From contig JACPHL010000148.1 in assembly GCA_016188625.1 (NCBI GenBank), positions 1 to 7,310 on the forward strand: a stretch of DNA of 7,310 nucleotides. The letters are read 5' to 3'. Source of the stretch: Candidatus Rokuibacteriota bacterium. Lineage in GTDB: Bacteria; Methylomirabilota; Methylomirabilia; Rokubacteriales; JACPHL01. Below are positions 1 to 5,336 of the stretch, one piece after another. The number at the start of each line of letters is the position of its first letter. Positions within the stretch are counted from its first letter, which is position 1. The notes beneath the pieces are model-generated. The model saw only the letters and a list, made by a program, of their open reading frames with translations. It did no database searches and was not told the origin of the DNA. A program made the position numbers and the translations under genes.

Positions 1-1
1 G

Positions 2-346
2 AGGGAGCTGCATCGCACGCGACGCTGCCGCCTCACTTTCCTCGACTTCGCGTTGCTTGAAGTCCTGAACGCCGTCAAGTTCAGCCGCCGGGCCACCGAG
101 CCGGACACGGCGGAGGCGCTGGCGGCCCTCCGAGAGCTCGAGATCGAGGTCGAACCTCTGGACTGGGAACTGCTCCGAAAAGCTACCGCCATCGCCTGGG
201 CATACGGCGTCTCGCTCTACGACGCCGCCTACGTCGCCCTGGCCGAGCGCCTGGGCTTTCCCCTTCTCACTGCCGATGACGCGCTCGTGAAGAAGATGCG
301 GGGCCACAGCATCGTCCTCCGCCTCCGCGACCTGGAGTTCCCGTAG
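2..346 (+). CDS. VapC-like PIN-domain ribonuclease toxin, 5'-truncated by window edge
   Basis: The frame is open from base 2 and encodes 114 residues ending at TAG 344-346. It reads as the C-terminal four-fifths of a PIN-domain RNase of the VapC type, normally about 130-140 aa. Visible family features are the segment LDFALLEVLNAV, whose Glu (codon 59-61) matches the second conserved acidic residue, SLYDAAYVALAE with Asp at 221-223, and LLTADDALVKKM with paired Asp at 275-280. These are the usual metal-binding acids of the nuclease site. The first Asp, near the N-terminus, lies outside the window. A TTG at 53 could be taken as a start, but that would cut off the first part of the PIN fold, so the gene almost certainly begins upstream. 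By family, VapC enzymes cleave RNA in the cytoplasm and are neutralised by a VapB antitoxin encoded just upstream, here out of view. Activity is inferred; the family call is fairly secure. Confidence 0.85.
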   Translation, partial: RELHRTRRCRLTFLDFALLEVLNAVKFSRRATEPDTAEALAALRELEIEVEPLDWELLRKATAIAWAYGVSLYDAAYVALAERLGFPLLTADDALVKKMRGHSIVLRLRDLEFP

Positions 347-368
347 CCGCTGTTCTCGGGGGAGGCCG

Positions 369-446
369 ATGTCCCGCAACGACCAGGTGACCCGCCAGTG
401 GCACCTGCTCCGGCTGTGCGCTTCATACCTGGGTGGGTTCATCTGA
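369..446 (+). pseudogene. N-terminal remnant of a WYL/HTH-type transcriptional regulator
   Basis: An ATG at 369, preceded by a purine-rich GGGGGAGG (358-365), opens a 25-codon frame ending TGA 444-446. Its first 16 residues, MSRNDQVTRQWHLLRL, closely resemble the start of YafY-like WYL-domain regulators, which begin with an HTH reading roughly MSRxDQLxRQWxLLxLL. After about base 416 the match stops. The frame runs into CASYLGGFI and a stop, and no recognition helix or WYL domain follows in any forward frame. I read this as the 5' end of a regulator gene whose remainder was deleted or replaced. It lies 22 bp after the PIN gene on the same strand. The family assignment rests on recall of a short motif, so a chance match or a tiny independent peptide remains possible. 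Confidence 0.5.
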
Positions 447-508
447 GATGCCGAAAGGCGTTGAGAAATCACAAGAGAACATCAAGCTCGTCTTGCCCGC
501 GGTGTTCA

Positions 509-546
509 GTAGCGCCCGACCTTCGGGTCGGGCGAGGATTGAAAAC
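509..546 (+). repeat. Single CRISPR-repeat-like palindromic element
   Basis: A perfect 9-bp stem (513-521 CGCCCGACC paired with 526-534 GGTCGGGCG) closes a TTCG tetraloop. It is flanked on the left by GTAG and on the right by AGGATTGAAAAC. This GT-start, strong hairpin and ATTGAAA(A)C tail is the layout of type I CRISPR repeats of about 36-37 nt. Only one copy is present, and no second copy is found at spacer distance on either side, so it is not an array in this window. No T-run follows the hairpin on either strand, which argues against a rho-independent terminator. It could be an orphan or last repeat of a lost array, or an unrelated dispersed palindromic element. Confidence 0.4.
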
Positions 547-635
547 CCGGTGACGGCGGGCGCGGCGGCGGGGTGGCTTGGCACTTCCTGTTTGGGCCGA
601 TCACGTCGGCTCAGCGGGGACAAAGCGAGACAGGG

Positions 636-1022
636 TTATTTACGAGCGCCTTTCCTGAAGAATTCGGCGACGGCAGCCTTGCCGATCTTGCCCTGGGCGA
701 CGGCGAGAACGGTCTTGACGAGGGCGGCATTCGTGACCCGGATACTCACGCCGTTCAGCCTGAGGAACACCAGTGCCGCCGCAGTGCCGCCGCGTTTATT
801 TCCATCCACGAATGGATTGTTCCGGACAATGTGGAAAAGATAGGCTGCAGCCATCTCGAAAATGTCGGCGTGGAGGAGCTGGCCGCCAAAGCTGGCCTGG
901 GGCATAGCGATGGCCGATTCCAGCAGGCCCAAATCGCGGATACCGGAGCTTCCACCGTGCCGTTCAATCTGATCGGCGTGGATTTGGAGGACTTCCTCCA
1001 GGCCCAGAAATGTCGGGCCCAC
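636..1022 (-). CDS. doc: Doc/Fic-family (death-on-curing) toxin with His-to-Asn change in the Fic motif
   Basis: This 128-aa protein has the length and layout of phage P1 Doc (126 aa). GSSGIRDLGLLESAIAMP (residues 24-41) is the typical Doc N-terminal segment. ADIFEMAAAYLFHIVRN leads into the Fic motif NPFVDGNKR (69-77), followed by AAALVFLRLNGV. By family, Doc acts in the cytoplasm and phosphorylates elongation factor EF-Tu, halting translation. The conserved first residue of the motif (usually H in HxFx(D/N)(A/G)NKR) is Asn69 here, codon AAT instead of CAT; NK is kept, and the usual following T-A is G-G. Such a protein may be catalytically dead or altered. The start is GTG at 1022, one codon after the antitoxin stop (TGA 1028-1026), so the two genes are translated from one message. 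The stop is TAA 638-636. The family call is strong; activity is doubtful. Confidence 0.88.
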   Translation of the reverse strand: MGPTFLGLEEVLQIHADQIERHGGSSGIRDLGLLESAIAMPQASFGGQLLHADIFEMAAAYLFHIVRNNPFVDGNKRGGTAAALVFLRLNGVSIRVTNAALVKTVLAVAQGKIGKAAVAEFFRKGARK

Positions 1023-1025
1023 CGG

Positions 1026-1253
1026 TCAGTCGGCCAACCGTTTGAGCGCCCGCCCGTAGCGCTTGTTGACCTCGGCCAGGGCGGTGCGAAAGGCTTTCTG
1101 GCGCTTCGGGTCCCGCACGGGAAAGACGATCAGGCATTTTCCATCGGTGGTCACGGAAAGGGGGGTGTCGGGGTCGATTTCCAAGAGATCGAGCACGCTG
1201 CGGTCGATCACGAGGGCCAGGCTGTTCCCGTGCTTGGTCAAACGCTTAATCAT
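1026..1253 (-). CDS. AbrB/MazE/SpoVT-type antitoxin of the Doc-like module
   Basis: This is a 75-aa protein. Its N-terminal half, MIKRLTKHGNSLALVIDRSV, LDLLEIDPDTPLSV and a closing strand TTDGKCLIVFPV, is a SpoVT/AbrB swapped-hairpin DNA-binding domain (about residues 1-48). The charged tail, DPKRQKAFRTALAEVNKRYGRALKRLAD, would be the toxin-binding part. By family, such antitoxins bind and inhibit the toxin and, as dimers, repress their own promoter. The ATG at 1253 has an exact AGGAGG Shine-Dalgarno (complement of 1260-1265) six bases upstream. It is the first gene of the operon, immediately followed by the Doc-like gene, which is the usual antitoxin-first order. Doc is classically paired with Phd, but AbrB-type partners are also common. 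The pairing is inferred from adjacency. Confidence 0.88.
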   Translation of the reverse strand: MIKRLTKHGNSLALVIDRSVLDLLEIDPDTPLSVTTDGKCLIVFPVRDPKRQKAFRTALAEVNKRYGRALKRLAD

Positions 1254-1259
1254 ATGGGA

Positions 1260-1265
1260 CCTCCT
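1260..1265 (-). promoter_or_regulatory. Ribosome binding site of the antitoxin gene
   Basis: CCTCCT on the plus strand gives AGGAGG on the minus strand, six bases before the ATG at 1253. It is a full-strength Shine-Dalgarno and fixes this start codon. Confidence 0.8.
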
Positions 1266-1288
1266 GGGTTATGATGAGCCGTACATCC

Positions 1289-1317
1289 ATTGTATATACG
1301 CTGGTTCGGGGGGTCAA
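1289..1317 (-). promoter_or_regulatory. Sigma70-type promoter of the antitoxin-toxin operon with palindromic core
   Basis: Reading the minus strand, TTGACC (complement of 1312-1317) and TACAAT (complement of 1289-1294) are separated by exactly 17 bases, each one base from consensus. This places transcription start a short distance upstream of the antitoxin Shine-Dalgarno at 1265-1260. The 8-bp palindrome GTATATAC (1292-1299) overlaps the -10 element and is a plausible half or core of the operator bound by the AbrB-type antitoxin. The operator role is inference. The -35 box lies only five bases from the ATG of the divergent DUF488 gene. Confidence 0.7.
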
Positions 1318-1322
1318 GGGAT

Positions 1323-1868
1323 ATGAGTTGCGAAGATTCGCAGTCGATCCACACCGTCGGGCACTCGACGAGGGAGATCGAGGGCTTCCTCGGGCTTCTG
1401 AGGGCTCACTGGATCGAGCTGGTCATCGACGTCAGGCGCTGGCCGACGTCCAGGCGCTTCCCCCATTTCTGTCGCGAACCGCTGGCCGCCGCGCTGCAAG
1501 GGGAGGGGATTGGCTACCTCTGGCGCGAGGACCTGGGCGGCTACCGGAAGCCTGCCCCCGACTCCCCGAACACGGCCTGGCGGACCGGCGCCTTCCGCGC
1601 CTACGCCGACTTCATGCTGACCGCCGAGTTCGACCGGATCATGGAGGAACTTCTGATTCTCGCGGCTACCCGACGGATGGCGGTGATGTGCGCGGAGGCC
1701 TCGCCCTGGCGCTGCCACCGCCAGCTCCTGGCCGATGCGTTCCTCGTGCGGGGCTGGGCCGTGCGGCACATCCTCGACGACCGGTGTGAGGCCCATCGCC
1801 TGCCGCCCTTCGCCCGGCCGGACGGCCCCCGCATCCTGTATCCCGCCGAGGGCCCGACCCCAACATGA
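1323..1868 (+). CDS. DUF488 family protein
   Basis: A 181-aa protein with the full set of DUF488 signatures: TVGHST (residues 11-16), IDVRRWPTSRRFPHF (35-49), YLWREDLGGYRKP (65-77), FRAYADFM (91-98) and the MCAEASPWRCHRQLLAD segment (122-138) with its Cys-His pair. The family is widespread in bacteria. Its biochemical role is not firmly established, and I do not assign one. No signal peptide or membrane segment is seen, so it is likely cytosolic. I chose the ATG at 1323 because homologues begin shortly before the TVGHST strand. A frame extension back to 1290 would run into the divergent operon's promoter. The Shine-Dalgarno is weak (AAGGG very close to the ATG). The last two codons and the stop (TGA 1866-1868) lie in an inverted near-copy of the FRAYADFML-coding segment, so the native C-terminus may have been altered. 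Confidence 0.88.
   Translation: MSCEDSQSIHTVGHSTREIEGFLGLLRAHWIELVIDVRRWPTSRRFPHFCREPLAAALQGEGIGYLWREDLGGYRKPAPDSPNTAWRTGAFRAYADFMLTAEFDRIMEELLILAATRRMAVMCAEASPWRCHRQLLADAFLVRGWAVRHILDDRCEAHRLPPFARPDGPRILYPAEGPTPT
1592..1619 (+). repeat. Left arm of inverted DUF488 fragment repeat
   Basis: The DUF488-internal stretch encoding FRAYADFML (from 1593) matches the reverse complement of about 1862-1888 at 24 of 27 positions, with three substitutions and no gaps. The arms are about 240 bp apart and inverted. Confidence 0.6.
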
Positions 1869-1888
1869 AGTCTGCGTAGGCCCGGAAC
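1862..1888 (-). repeat. Right arm of inverted DUF488 fragment repeat; possible remnant of a second DUF488 gene
   Basis: Read on the minus strand, this segment encodes FRAYADFML again, the same nine residues as DUF488 residues 91-99, with 24/27 nucleotide identity. Just upstream on that strand the frame reads TTGRRGQLFRAY, only loosely like NTAWRTGAFRAY in the intact gene. The match ends where the DUF488 coding region begins. It may be the scar of an opposite-strand paralogue or of an inversion or recombination event. Confidence 0.5.
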
Positions 1889-2041
1889 AGCTGACCACGC
1901 CGGCCGGTTGTATCAGCCGTCAACACTATTGCGGCCTGGGACGGTCTGGGGCACACTATCGGAGGTCGCCCGAGCCGACGGACTCAACGCGGCCACTCGA
2001 CGCGGACGTTGGCAGGATCACGCTGAAGCGAGAGGAGCCTC
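1869..2041. other. Intergenic region upstream of the pnt operon
   Basis: These 173 bp separate the DUF488 stop from the pntAA start and must contain the transhydrogenase promoter if the operon is transcribed on its own. I see no convincing -35/-10 pair. TTGCGG (1929-1934) with CACTAT (1954-1959) has an overlong 19-base spacer and a poor -10. The last bases hold the pntAA Shine-Dalgarno AGAGGAG (2031-2037). The left end contains most of the inverted DUF488 fragment. No credible small gene is present. Confidence 0.5.
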
Positions 2042-3226
2042 ATGGTCGTCGGCGTTCCCAAGGAGACGTTCCCGGGAGAGCGGCGCGTCGCCCTCGTCCC
2101 CGCCGTGGTCCCGCTGCTCGCCAAAGCGGGGCTCGAGGTCCTGATCGAGGCGGGTGCGGGGAAGGCCGCCGGGTTCCCGGACGCCGCGTACGAGGAGCGG
2201 GGGGCGCGGATCGCGCCCGGGCGGGCCGGGCTCTTCGCGCGCGCGGAGGCGATCCTCCAGGTGCGCGCCCTCGGCGCCAACCCGGAGGCCGGCGAGCGGG
2301 ACCTCGAGCTCCTCCGACCCGGCCAGGCCGTGGTCGGCTTCTGCGAGCCCCTCGGGACGCCGGAGGCGGCCAGAGCGCTGGCCGGACGCGGCGTGACGGT
2401 GTTCGCCCTCGAGCTCCTCCCACGGATCGCCCGGGCGCAGAGCATGGACGCCCTCACCTCCATGGCCACCGTGGCCGGGTACAAGGCGGTCCTCCTCGCC
2501 GCCGGGGCGCTCCCCCGGATGTTCCCCATGCTGATGACCGCGGCGGGGACCGTCGCCCCGGCCCGGGTCTTCGTGGTCGGGGCCGGGGTCGCCGGGCTTC
2601 AGGCGATCGCCACAGCGCGGCGCCTCGGCGCGGTGGTCCAGGCCTACGACGTCCGCCCCGCGGTCAAGGAGCAGGTGGAGAGCCTGGGGGCGAGGTTCGT
2701 CGAGCTGCCGCTCGAGGCGGGGGAGGTCGAGGACACGGGCGGCTACGCCAGGGCCCTCGGGGAGGAGTTCTACCGCCGGCAGCGCGAGACCATGGCGCGG
2801 GTGGTCGCCGAGAGCGACGTGGTCATCACCACCGCGGTCACCCCGGGGGAGAAGGCGCCGGTGCTCATCACCCGGGAGATGGTGGCCCGGATGGCGCCGG
2901 GCTCGGTGATCGTGGACCTGGCCGCCGAGCGCGGCGGCAACTGCGAGCTGACCCGGCCGGACGAGACGGTGGTGGCGCAGGGGGTGACCGTCCTCGGGCC
3001 CGCCAACCTCCCCTCCACTGTGCCGTACCACGCGAGCCAGATGTACGCCCGGAACCTCTCCGCCTTCCTCCTCCACCTGGTCAAGAACGGGGCCCTCAGG
3101 CTCGACCTCGGGGACGAGATCACCCGCGAGACGCTCCTGGCGCGTGAGAGCGAGGTCGTGCACCCTCGCGTCCGCGAGCGGCTCGGCCTCCCGCCCCTGC
3201 CGGCCGCCCAAGGAGGGAACGGCTGA
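2042..3226 (+). CDS. pntAA: NAD(P)+ transhydrogenase, alpha subunit part 1 (NAD(H)-binding domain I)
   Basis: This 394-aa protein is the NAD(H)-binding peripheral domain of proton-translocating transhydrogenase. It transfers hydride from NADH to NADP+ bound on PntB, at the cytoplasmic face. The start MVVGVPKETFPGERRVALVP is the alanine dehydrogenase/PNT N-terminal domain. The conserved R-Q-D loop, RIARAQSMDALT, places Arg128, Gln133 and Asp136, matching Rhodospirillum rubrum Arg127/Gln132/Asp135. The Rossmann motif GAGVAG lies at 180-185, and the strand end AYDVR has Asp203, the acidic residue typical of NAD(H) preference. Length is close to the usual 380-395 aa for split subunits. It lacks the C-terminal membrane segments of the fused Escherichia coli PntA; these are in the next gene. 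ATG 2042 has AGAGGAG four bases upstream. Its TGA overlaps the pntAB ATG by one base (TGATG), indicating translational coupling. Confidence 0.96.
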   Translation: MVVGVPKETFPGERRVALVPAVVPLLAKAGLEVLIEAGAGKAAGFPDAAYEERGARIAPGRAGLFARAEAILQVRALGANPEAGERDLELLRPGQAVVGFCEPLGTPEAARALAGRGVTVFALELLPRIARAQSMDALTSMATVAGYKAVLLAAGALPRMFPMLMTAAGTVAPARVFVVGAGVAGLQAIATARRLGAVVQAYDVRPAVKEQVESLGARFVELPLEAGEVEDTGGYARALGEEFYRRQRETMARVVAESDVVITTAVTPGEKAPVLITREMVARMAPGSVIVDLAAERGGNCELTRPDETVVAQGVTVLGPANLPSTVPYHASQMYARNLSAFLLHLVKNGALRLDLGDEITRETLLARESEVVHPRVRERLGLPPLPAAQGGNG

Positions 3227-3507
3227 TGGACGCCTTCGTGACCGCCTTCATCGTCTTCGCCCTCGCCATCTTCGTCGGCTTCGAGGTCATCACCAAGGTC
3301 CCGCCGATCCTCCACACCCCCCTGATGTCGGGGTCCAACGCCATCTCCGGGATCACCATCATCGGCGCCCTCATCGCCGCCGGGGCCCAGCAGGATCTCC
3401 TCACGACCGCGCTCGGCTTCCTCGCCGTGGTCTTCGCCACCATCAACGTCGTCGGCGGCTTCCTGGTCACCCACCGGATGCTGGGGATGTTCCGGCGGAA
3501 GGAGTGA
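3226..3507 (+). CDS. pntAB: NAD(P)+ transhydrogenase, alpha subunit part 2 (membrane)
   Basis: This 93-aa membrane protein corresponds to the C-terminal membrane part of fused PntA. Three hydrophobic helices are visible: about residues 4-22 (VTAFIVFALAIFVGFEV), 38-54 (NAISGITIIGALIAAGA) and 58-82. The conserved loop KVPPILHTPLMSGSNAISG, characteristic of this subunit, lies between helices one and two. It ends with the basic MFRRKE tail on the cytoplasmic side. Together with the PntB membrane domain it forms the proton channel in the inner membrane. It starts inside the pntAA stop (1-nt overlap), has AAGGAGGG upstream, and is followed three bases later by pntB. The split AA/AB/B organisation is as in Rhodospirillum rubrum. 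Confidence 0.95.
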   Translation: MDAFVTAFIVFALAIFVGFEVITKVPPILHTPLMSGSNAISGITIIGALIAAGAQQDLLTTALGFLAVVFATINVVGGFLVTHRMLGMFRRKE

Positions 3508-3510
3508 CCG

Positions 3511-4902
3511 ATGCCCCCCGCCCTCATCAACCTGGTCTACCTCCTCGCCGCGGTCCTCTTCATCCTCGCCCTCCGGGGGCTCGCCCACCCGCGCACCGCG
3601 GTCCGGGGGAACCTCCTCGGGGCGCTGGGGATGCTGCTGGCCATCGTGGTCACCCTGCTCGACCGGCGGATCGTGGGGTTCGAGGTCATCCTCGCGGGGC
3701 TCGTGGTCGGCGCAGGCGTCGGCGCGCTGCTGGCGGTCCGAATCCAGATGACCGCCATGCCCCAGATGGTCGCCCTCCTGAACGGCTTCGGCGGGGGCGC
3801 CTCGCTCCTGGTCGCCGGCGCCGCCCTCCTGGAGGCCGCGGCGGCCGAGGCCGGCGTCCCTTTGGTCCAGCTCACCGTGGCCACCGTCGCCTCCGGGCTC
3901 ATCGGGGCCGTGACCTTCTGGGGGAGCCTGGTGGCCTTCGGCAAGCTCCAGGGGCTGATCCCGGAGCAGGCGGTGGTGTTCCCCGGCCAGTTGCCGGCCA
4001 ACGCCGCGCTGGGCCTCGTGGCCCTGGGGTTCGGGGCGTGGCTGGTCGCCGACCCCGCGGCCACGGGCGTCTACTGGGGTGTCGTCGCCGCCGCCTCCGT
4101 CCTCGGCGTCGGGCTGGTGATCCCCATCGGGGGCGCCGACATGCCGGTGGCCATCGCCCTCCTCAACGCCTACTCCGGCCTGGCCGCCGCCGCCACGGGG
4201 TTCGTTCTGGGGAATAACGCCCTCATCATCGCCGGCTCGCTGGTGGGGGCCTCGGGAATCATCCTCACCCGGATCATGTGCAAGGCCATGAACCGCTCCC
4301 TGGCCAACGTCCTGACCGGCGCCATCGCCGCGGGGCAGGCGGGGCCGAGCGCCGACCAGGTCTACGCCGGCCGGGTCAAGGCCGCCACGGCCGAGGAGGT
4401 GGCGATGCTCTTCGACACGGCCCGTCGGGTCGCGATCGTCCCGGGGTACGGCATGGCGGTCTCCCAGGCCCAGTACGCCGTCCGGGACCTCGCCAACCTG
4501 CTGGAGTCGCGGGAGATCGAGGTGACGTTCGCCATCCACCCGGTCGCCGGGCGGATGCCCGGGCACATGAACGTCCTCCTGGCCGAGGCCCAGATCCCCT
4601 ACGACAAGCTCAAGACCCTGGAGGAGGCGAACCCCGCCTTCGAGCAGACCGACGTGGCCCTGGTCATCGGGGCCAACGACGTCGTCAACCCGGTGGCGCG
4701 CACCGACCCGGGGAGCCCCATCGCCGGGATGCCGATCCTGGACGTGGACAGGGCGCGGACGGTGGTGGTGATCAAGCGGAGCCTCTCCCCGGGGTTCGCC
4801 GGCATCCCCAACCCGCTCTTCGCCGCCGACAACACCCTGATGTTCTTCGGGGACGGCAAGCAGGCGGTCCTCGACCTGATCGCCGCGGTCAAGGAGTCCT
4901 GA
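3511..4902 (+). CDS. pntB: NAD(P)+ transhydrogenase, beta subunit
   Basis: A 463-aa protein of full family length. The first roughly 265 residues are hydrophobic, with about eight or nine transmembrane helices (domain II), starting INLVYLLAAVLFILALRGL and including the conserved MTAMPQMVALLNGFGGGAS and GADMPVAIALLNAYSGLAAA segments. The C-terminal third is the NADP(H)-binding domain III. It has GYGMAVSQAQ (312-321), the nucleotide loop HPVAGRMPGHMNVLLAEA, GANDVVNP (387-394), KRSLSPGFAG (422-431) and the closing NPLFAADNTLMFFGDGKQAV. All expected landmarks are intact. It receives hydride from PntAA and couples this to inward proton flow, supplying NADPH. ATG 3511 has GAAGGAG seven bases upstream, in the end of pntAB. 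The stop lies 8 bp from the stop of the convergent lipoprotein gene, leaving no room for a separate terminator. Confidence 0.97.
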   Translation: MPPALINLVYLLAAVLFILALRGLAHPRTAVRGNLLGALGMLLAIVVTLLDRRIVGFEVILAGLVVGAGVGALLAVRIQMTAMPQMVALLNGFGGGASLLVAGAALLEAAAAEAGVPLVQLTVATVASGLIGAVTFWGSLVAFGKLQGLIPEQAVVFPGQLPANAALGLVALGFGAWLVADPAATGVYWGVVAAASVLGVGLVIPIGGADMPVAIALLNAYSGLAAAATGFVLGNNALIIAGSLVGASGIILTRIMCKAMNRSLANVLTGAIAAGQAGPSADQVYAGRVKAATAEEVAMLFDTARRVAIVPGYGMAVSQAQYAVRDLANLLESREIEVTFAIHPVAGRMPGHMNVLLAEAQIPYDKLKTLEEANPAFEQTDVALVIGANDVVNPVARTDPGSPIAGMPILDVDRARTVVVIKRSLSPGFAGIPNPLFAADNTLMFFGDGKQAVLDLIAAVKES

Positions 4903-4910
4903 GCCCCGCC

Positions 4911-5336
4911 CTACTGCTCGCGGGCGCCGTTCCGCCCGTCGCCGTCCCTCCCCACGTCCCAGTCGTAGCTCCAGACCTCGAGCTCGAAGCGGGCCTCCTG
5001 ACCCGTCGGCCGGAGGCTGACCGCGAACGGCCGGGTCTGCCACCGCAGGAAGGGCCCCAGGCCGTAGGTCCGGCCGAGTCCGCGGCTGACGACACGTCCG
5101 TCGGCGTCGAGACCCCGGAGCTCGAGCGTGACCTCCAAGATCCCGTCCACCCGGCTTGCCTCCACCAGCCCCACGGCCTCGACCCGGTCGGCGGTCCGCT
5201 CGAGGCGCCAGTGGAGGTCGAAGAACGGGTGGTCGCTCGCGTGGTTCGGGAAGTCCGCCGGCCGGTCGAGCCGGACCGTGCCCGCGCACCCCAGGAGGAG
5301 GAGCGGGACGATGAGGGGGAGGAGCCGCCTAGGCAT
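4911..5336 (-). CDS. Small predicted lipoprotein B, paralogue of the upstream gene
   Basis: A 141-aa protein with a short signal peptide, MPRRLLPLIVPLLLLGC, with a lipobox at LLGC and lipidated Cys17. Residue +2 is Ala rather than Asp, which by the E. coli rule favours outer-membrane sorting. The mature part reads DFPNHASDHPFFDLHWRLER, VEAVGLVEAS, VTLELRGLDADGRVVSR, TRPFAVSLRPTGQEARFELEVWSYDWDV. This pattern of alternating strands suggests a small beta-sandwich. It aligns along its length with the upstream lipoprotein (DFxxHA, FxLHW, VTLEL, Y/W-x-YD near the end). I do not recognise a named family or function. It is last in the operon and overlaps the upstream gene by 8 nt (ATGCCTAG). The tail is polar (DGDGRNGAREQ). 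Expression is probably coupled to the exporter genes. Confidence 0.8.
   Translation of the reverse strand: MPRRLLPLIVPLLLLGCAGTVRLDRPADFPNHASDHPFFDLHWRLERTADRVEAVGLVEASRVDGILEVTLELRGLDADGRVVSRGLGRTYGLGPFLRWQTRPFAVSLRPTGQEARFELEVWSYDWDVGRDGDGRNGAREQ

Larger units (their letters stand above)
347..635. other. Gene-poor scar region between the PIN toxin and the Doc toxin
   Basis: These 289 bp hold no intact gene. They contain the WYL-like gene start (369-446), a less GC-rich stretch (about 441-508) and the single CRISPR-like repeat (509-546). After that comes GC-rich sequence with only a weak 5-bp hairpin (596-610, GCCGA/TCGGC) downstream of the Doc stop. No clear terminator for the toxin operon is visible. 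Confidence 0.5.

Noticed and set aside
451-470. Possible degenerate second CRISPR repeat end (AAGGCGTTGAGAAA) upstream of the lone repeat
   Set aside because: Only about half the positions match the AGGATTGAAAAC tail and no stem precedes it, so it does not support an array.
513-534. Strong TTCG-loop hairpin as a rho-independent terminator
   Set aside because: Neither strand has a T-tract after the stem, and the flanks fit a CRISPR-like repeat better.
596-610. Small hairpin GCCGA/TCGGC downstream of the Doc-like gene as a terminator
   Set aside because: The stem is only 5 bp and no U-run follows on the minus strand.
573-1274. Plus-strand open frame of 233 codons over the toxin-antitoxin operon
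   Set aside because: It runs antisense to the clearly recognised AbrB-type and Doc-like genes, which have a promoter, a Shine-Dalgarno and tight spacing on the other strand.
1929-1959. Candidate promoter TTGCGG / CACTAT for the pnt operon
   Set aside because: The spacer is 19 bases and the -10 is poor; it is too weak to list as a promoter.
1735-3147. Plus-strand open frame of 470 codons spanning the DUF488 end and pntAA
   Set aside because: It is an out-of-frame Arg/Gly/Pro-rich translation of pntAA that crosses the intergenic region, with no domain.
2018-3211. Open frame of 397 codons on the minus strand opposite pntAA
   Set aside because: Its composition is typical of antisense frames in high-GC genes, with no recognisable family, and it lies fully over pntAA.
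2770-5289. Very long open frame of 839 codons on the minus strand opposite the pnt genes
   Set aside because: It is a mirror of G/C-ending codons in pntAA, pntAB and pntB. Its product is a low-complexity Gly/Asp/Glu/Arg-rich string with no domain, and the plus strand encodes well-recognised proteins.
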